A stretch of DNA of 64,000 nt from Pseudorhodoferax aquiterrae (lineage in GTDB: Bacteria; Pseudomonadota; Gammaproteobacteria; Burkholderiales; Burkholderiaceae_C): the NCBI RefSeq assembly GCF_014652235.1, contig NZ_BMYK01000010.1, forward strand, positions 122,762 to 186,761, read 5' to 3'. The translations under genes were made by a program, and so were the position numbers. How positions within the stretch are numbered: position 1 is the stretch's first letter; the number at the start of each line of letters is the position of its first letter. Below are positions 61,143 to 64,000 of this stretch, piece after piece. Under the pieces are notes generated by a model. The model was not told the DNA's origin and did no database searches. It saw nothing but the letters and a program-made list of their open reading frames with translations.

Positions 61143-61472
61143 ATGACATTTAAGCCTTTGTGGGCCGCCTTGGCCGGCGTGCTCGTGAGCACCCACGTTG
61201 CCGGCGCAACGTTTCCGACGGGAGAGTCCTACTTCGGGAGCCAAGTGCCAGCCGCAAAGTACTACCGGGTCGTGGACCTTGCCAGTCCGAAGCACATCAA
61301 CGTCACCTGCGGCGAGACCGTGACGTTCGTGAAGGACGGGCGGCAGTTCACTTGGAACTTCAATTCCATCCGGCACTCGCGGGTGGCGATCGACCAATTT
61401 GCGCCCAAGGGCTTCGACGCAGCGGGTAAAGTGGTCTACATCGCCCGTGGCGAACACGAGCGCGGCAGTTGA
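61143..61472 (+). CDS. czcE: CzcE-like metal-binding periplasmic protein
   Basis: 109 aa. Signal peptide to VAGA (residue 21), then the CzcE pattern: RVVDLASPKHINVTCGETVT (about 42-61) followed by FVKDGRQFTWNFNSIRHS and VYIARGEHERGS. CzcE binds Cu(II) in the periplasm. No czc genes are beside it, so it is a stand-alone metal gene. Confidence 0.8.
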   Translation: MTFKPLWAALAGVLVSTHVAGATFPTGESYFGSQVPAAKYYRVVDLASPKHINVTCGETVTFVKDGRQFTWNFNSIRHSRVAIDQFAPKGFDAAGKVVYIARGEHERGS

Positions 61473-61549
61473 GCGCATGATGAGCTTCGCCGCTGCAGAT
61501 GTGCGGGCGTCGACTGCTTGGCCAAGAGTCCCAAAGCACTGGAGCACGG

Positions 61550-62023
61550 ATGACCACACCTGACGAAGCCACCAAGGTCGGAGCGTTGGCGGGGGCTGCC
61601 GGGGGTGGCGTTCTAGGAGCCGTGGCTGCTGGAGCCGCCGCCGGCGGACTTGCAGGTCCCGCCGGAGCCTTGGTCGGGGCGCTGGAAGGGGCAATCGTCG
61701 GTGCGATCGCCTCGAGGCTGTCCGTGCGGCCATCGGTCCTTGCGGAAGAAGCGCATTGGAAGGAGCGGTTCTCCAGCCTGCCCTACGGAGCTGGCTCCAG
61801 CTTTGAGGACTACCGTCCGGCGTTTATGTACGGGGCAGAGTCGTTTCTTCGGCACGGCGATCGGGAGTTCTGCGAGGTCGAGCCGATGCTCGAGCGCGGC
61901 TGGGGGGAAGCACGGCACGGTTCGACGCTGGACTGGAACCGTGCCCGAATCGCTGCCTCCGACGCTTGGGAGCGCATGGCCAGATCTCGCGACAAGTGCG
62001 TCGACGACAAGCCGACGACCTGA
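61550..62023 (+). CDS. Glycine-zipper protein with YxxYRPAxxYG domain (157 aa)
   Basis: MTTPDEATKVGALAGAAGGG: a Gly/Ala zipper hydrophobic hairpin (12-60) precedes a soluble domain with WKERFSSLPYGAGSSFEDYR, PAFMYGAESFLRHGDREF and GWGEARHGSTLDWNRARIAA. This architecture recurs in stress-linked proteins of beta- and gammaproteobacteria. Function unknown. Confidence 0.75.
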   Translation: MTTPDEATKVGALAGAAGGGVLGAVAAGAAAGGLAGPAGALVGALEGAIVGAIASRLSVRPSVLAEEAHWKERFSSLPYGAGSSFEDYRPAFMYGAESFLRHGDREFCEVEPMLERGWGEARHGSTLDWNRARIAASDAWERMARSRDKCVDDKPTT

Positions 62024-62041
62024 ACCTGACCTTCCCATGCC

Positions 62042-62344
62042 GTGCATCCATCGGAAGTGGCTAGCCAGATGATCGATGCCAACGTCGAGAAGGTGGAGCT
62101 GTTGAAACGGTTGGCCGGCGAGACGCTTCCTCTGACGATCGTGGAGGGTGGAACGATCGTGTTGGTTCGAGCGCTATCGGCTTCCGATCTTGTCGCCGCC
62201 GTGTTCGGCACGCAGACCGATCTCACGCCGTTCGCAAGAGTGCTCGCGATCACCAAAGACGGGCACTCCGTACTGGCTTTGGATCGTGCCTTGAGTTCGG
62301 CCATCCGATCTGACGCAGACCGAGCGACGGGGACGCCGCGGTAA
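62042..62344 (+). CDS. Hypothetical protein (100 aa)
   Basis: MHPSEVASQMIDANVEKVEL; alpha/beta composition (LPLTIVEGGTIVLVRALSAS, VLAITKDGHSVLALDRAL). No family recognised. Follows the glycine-zipper gene by 18 bp, possibly co-transcribed. Confidence 0.55.
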   Translation: MHPSEVASQMIDANVEKVELLKRLAGETLPLTIVEGGTIVLVRALSASDLVAAVFGTQTDLTPFARVLAITKDGHSVLALDRALSSAIRSDADRATGTPR

Positions 62345-62407
62345 GTTGGACGAATGGCCGGCGGCTGCCAAGCCGCAGGTCGAACCGCGCTGCAGACCCG
62401 TGAATGC

Positions 62408-63391
62408 TTATTGCCGCGAGGGGCCGAAGGTCGGTTCGCCGACGCGGCGCGGCGACCTAGGTTCCGCTTGATTAGCCATCAACCCGATGTCGTCCGCGGC
62501 GACGCGAAGCAGCCATCGCCGGAACGCAGCAAACCCCGGCTTTGGCCTGCGATGCTGCGGCGTGCAGAGGAAGTAGCCGCGCTGCAAGGTGACCGGAACG
62601 TCAAAGGGGATGGCCACTGCGCCGGAGCGAGCCTCCTCACGAATCAAACAACGCTGGACCAGTGCCACGCCCATGTCGGCGATCGCTGCCTGGATCAGCA
62701 TCGACACCTGATCGAACGCGGTGCTCAAGTTCGGATCGCGGTCGCCAGCGCCAACTTCCCGCAGCCACTGCGCCCAGTTTCCCGGCGCCGTCGTATGGTA
62801 AAGCAGCGGTTCATGGGCCAGATCTCCAGGCTCCATCCACGCGCCACTGGAACGCCTCTGAGCGAGCCGAGCCGGATGGCATATCGGCACCATTTCCCGA
62901 CCGATCACGTAGTCGCACGAGCACTGTGGCCATTCCTCTGGCCCGAGGCCGGTGAGGATGGCCGCATCCGGAGTTTGCGCCGAAAAATCTTCACCTTTCC
63001 GATACGGCACAAAATTGAACCGCACTTGAGGATGCAGCTCCTGAAACTGACGCAGGCGGGGTATGAGCCAGACGCTCGCCAAGGTCGGCACAACGGCCAA
63101 GCTCAAGGGCTCGTCGGATCGCCCGGTACGCAGACGCACGCTCACGCCTTCGATCGTCGCCAAAGGGTCGCGGACAGCCTCCAAAAGTTCCGCGCCGGCC
63201 GCGGTCAGACGAAGGGAGTGTGCGTTTCGATCGAGAAGCTTGCAGCCGTAGTGCTGCTCCAACCGTGTCACCGCTCTGCTGATCGCGCTCTGGGTGACGC
63301 ACAACTCCGCCGCGGCGAGCGAGAAATTGCCCAAGCGGACCGCCGCCGCAAAAGCGTGAAGTTCCGACATGGACGGCGAGTGAATCCGCAT
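62408..63391 (-). CDS. LysR-family regulator
   Basis: 327 aa. HTH at about 12-60 (GNFSLAAAELCVTQSAISR), effector domain from about 95 (LSLAVVPTLASVWLIPRLRQ). Divergent from a Bug/TctC receptor gene with a T-N11-A dyad between them, the usual arrangement of a LysR regulator of tricarboxylate-transport or catabolic genes. Confidence 0.92.
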   Translation of the reverse strand: MRIHSPSMSELHAFAAAVRLGNFSLAAAELCVTQSAISRAVTRLEQHYGCKLLDRNAHSLRLTAAGAELLEAVRDPLATIEGVSVRLRTGRSDEPLSLAVVPTLASVWLIPRLRQFQELHPQVRFNFVPYRKGEDFSAQTPDAAILTGLGPEEWPQCSCDYVIGREMVPICHPARLAQRRSSGAWMEPGDLAHEPLLYHTTAPGNWAQWLREVGAGDRDPNLSTAFDQVSMLIQAAIADMGVALVQRCLIREEARSGAVAIPFDVPVTLQRGYFLCTPQHRRPKPGFAAFRRWLLRVAADDIGLMANQAEPRSPRRVGEPTFGPSRQ

Positions 63392-63422
63392 GGGTCAGGT
63401 CTGGTCGCGGCAGGCCAGGAAT

Positions 63423-63445
63423 GAGTATGACCGCTGAGCATACTC
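63423..63445. promoter_or_regulatory. LysR-type operator
   Basis: GAGTAT-N11-ATACTC inverted repeat containing the T-N11-A LysR box, placed between the divergent LysR and TctC-type genes, 31 bp from the LysR start. Confidence 0.7.
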
Positions 63446-63519
63446 GTTGCCGATTTGTCGTTTGTCTCGCCATCGTCATGTCCAGACACTAGGGCCGTCA
63501 CCACCCACGAACGTTCATC

Positions 63520-63993
63520 ATGACCCATCGATCTGGCGCGCGTCGCTTCGTGCTCGTTACCCTGGCCGCAGTCGCGACCCTTACCGTGAACGCGGCCAGG
63601 GCCGATTACCCCGACAGGCCCATCCGGTTGATCGTGCCCTTCTCGCCAAGCGGCTCGACCGATCTGGCAGCTCGGTTGATCGGCGAGTACGCAGGCCGGA
63701 TCCTTGGCCAAGCCGTCGTGGTGGAGAACCGCGCGGGCGCCGGTGGCTCGCTGGGCATGGAGCAGGTCGCCAAGTCCAAGCCCGACGGGTACACCCTTGG
63801 CATGGCAACGATGAGCACGCATGGATCCAACGCTGCGGCGTACGGAAGCCGGCTCAAATACGACCCGCTCAAGGACTTCGCCCCGATCACCAACGTCGCA
63901 ACGGTGCCCAGCGTGTTTGCTGTGACCGCAGCTGCGTATTCCACGCCATCGCGGGCACCATTCCACGCTGATGGCGGGCAGCGTTCCACGTGA
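63520..63993 (+). pseudogene. Bug/TctC-type receptor truncated by an insertion element
   Basis: MTHRSGARRFVLVTLAAVAT: signal peptide to ARAD (about residue 29), then the Bug-family start YPDRPIRLIVPFSPSG, VVVENRAGAGG and DPLKDFAPITNVATVPS. A full receptor has about 325 residues. Here coding sequence is lost after about residue 140 and the last 20 residues are read from the repeats of an inserted element. Tail gone, so it is non-functional unless the gene resumes outside the window. Confidence 0.85.
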
Positions 63994-64000
63994 TCGCGGG
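63939..64000 (+). mobile_element. End of an insertion element with tandem 22-23 bp repeats (runs off window)
   Basis: Three tandem units begin TTCCACG at 63939, 63961 and 63984 (TTCCACGccATCGCGGGCAcca and variants). Repeated units of this kind at an element end resemble the multiple terminal repeats of IS21-family elements. They interrupt the receptor gene. The rest of the element is outside the window. Confidence 0.65.

Overview
The window looks like chromosome from a high-GC betaproteobacterium, most likely Burkholderiales of the Comamonadaceae type. This is inferred from protein style (DUF2917 next to a GcvA-like LysR, Bug/TctC receptors, CzcI/CzcE and DUF3703 metal-resistance proteins, H-NS with the YRDP..G.TWTG.G..P.W C-terminus) and from base composition; no rRNA or tRNA gene is present to confirm it.

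Bases 1 to about 31,700 are ordinary chromosome. A sugar-acid module comes first: a TRAP transporter (dctP, dctQ, dctM, leftward), a FadR-type GntR repressor, and a divergent operon of two short-chain dehydrogenases and a fumarylacetoacetate-hydrolase-family enzyme, as in non-phosphorylating fuconate/rhamnonate-type pathways. Next are a GlxA-type regulator, an SDR, a thiolase, a GST and a PPK2. A copper block follows (CusF-like protein, cupredoxin, multicopper oxidase, CusC-like outer-membrane protein, His-rich proteins and a divergent CopA ATPase). Two MerR-type promoters with 19-bp spacers sit back to back between its two halves. Then come housekeeping and regulatory genes: mgtC-like, slt, 5-formyl-THF cyclo-ligase, LysR, two Crp/Fnr proteins, a LuxR, glmU, a histidine kinase, an Lrp and glmS.

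Immediately after glmS the character changes. A candidate Tn7-like end starts 20 bp past the glmS stop. It is followed by a degraded element bounded by inverted arrays of a 20-bp repeat and carrying small-protein genes, with an IS481-family insertion nested inside. Then comes a defence-like island (about 36 to 47.6 kb). It holds a possible PD-(D/E)xK protein, a small unknown protein, a PfkB-kinase/nucleoside-deoxyribosyltransferase fusion, a QueC-like protein, a divergent OGG-like glycosylase, a degraded tyrosine-recombinase-like protein, a nucleotidyltransferase paired with a pentapeptide-repeat ion channel, a possible ADP-ribosyltransferase, a dGTPase and a membrane protein. A TnsC-like ATPase without recognisable Walker residues, an H-NS and a broken integrase end this part.

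From about 51 to 57 kb lies a second metal block: DUF3703, a Zn/Cd/Pb ATPase with divergent CadR-type regulator and operator, SCO1, DsbA/DsbB-like proteins and CzcI. The rest (57 to 64 kb) is sparse accessory DNA with hypothetical genes, another H-NS, CzcE, and a LysR/TctC pair whose receptor gene is cut by the repeat-bearing end of another insertion element at the window edge.

The strongest candidate for an undescribed system is the QueC-like, PfkB-NDT and nuclease-like operon with its divergent OGG. It resembles the nucleobase-enzyme content of type IV CBASS but has a different enzyme set, and a dGTPase and a nucleotidyltransferase/channel pair lie close by.
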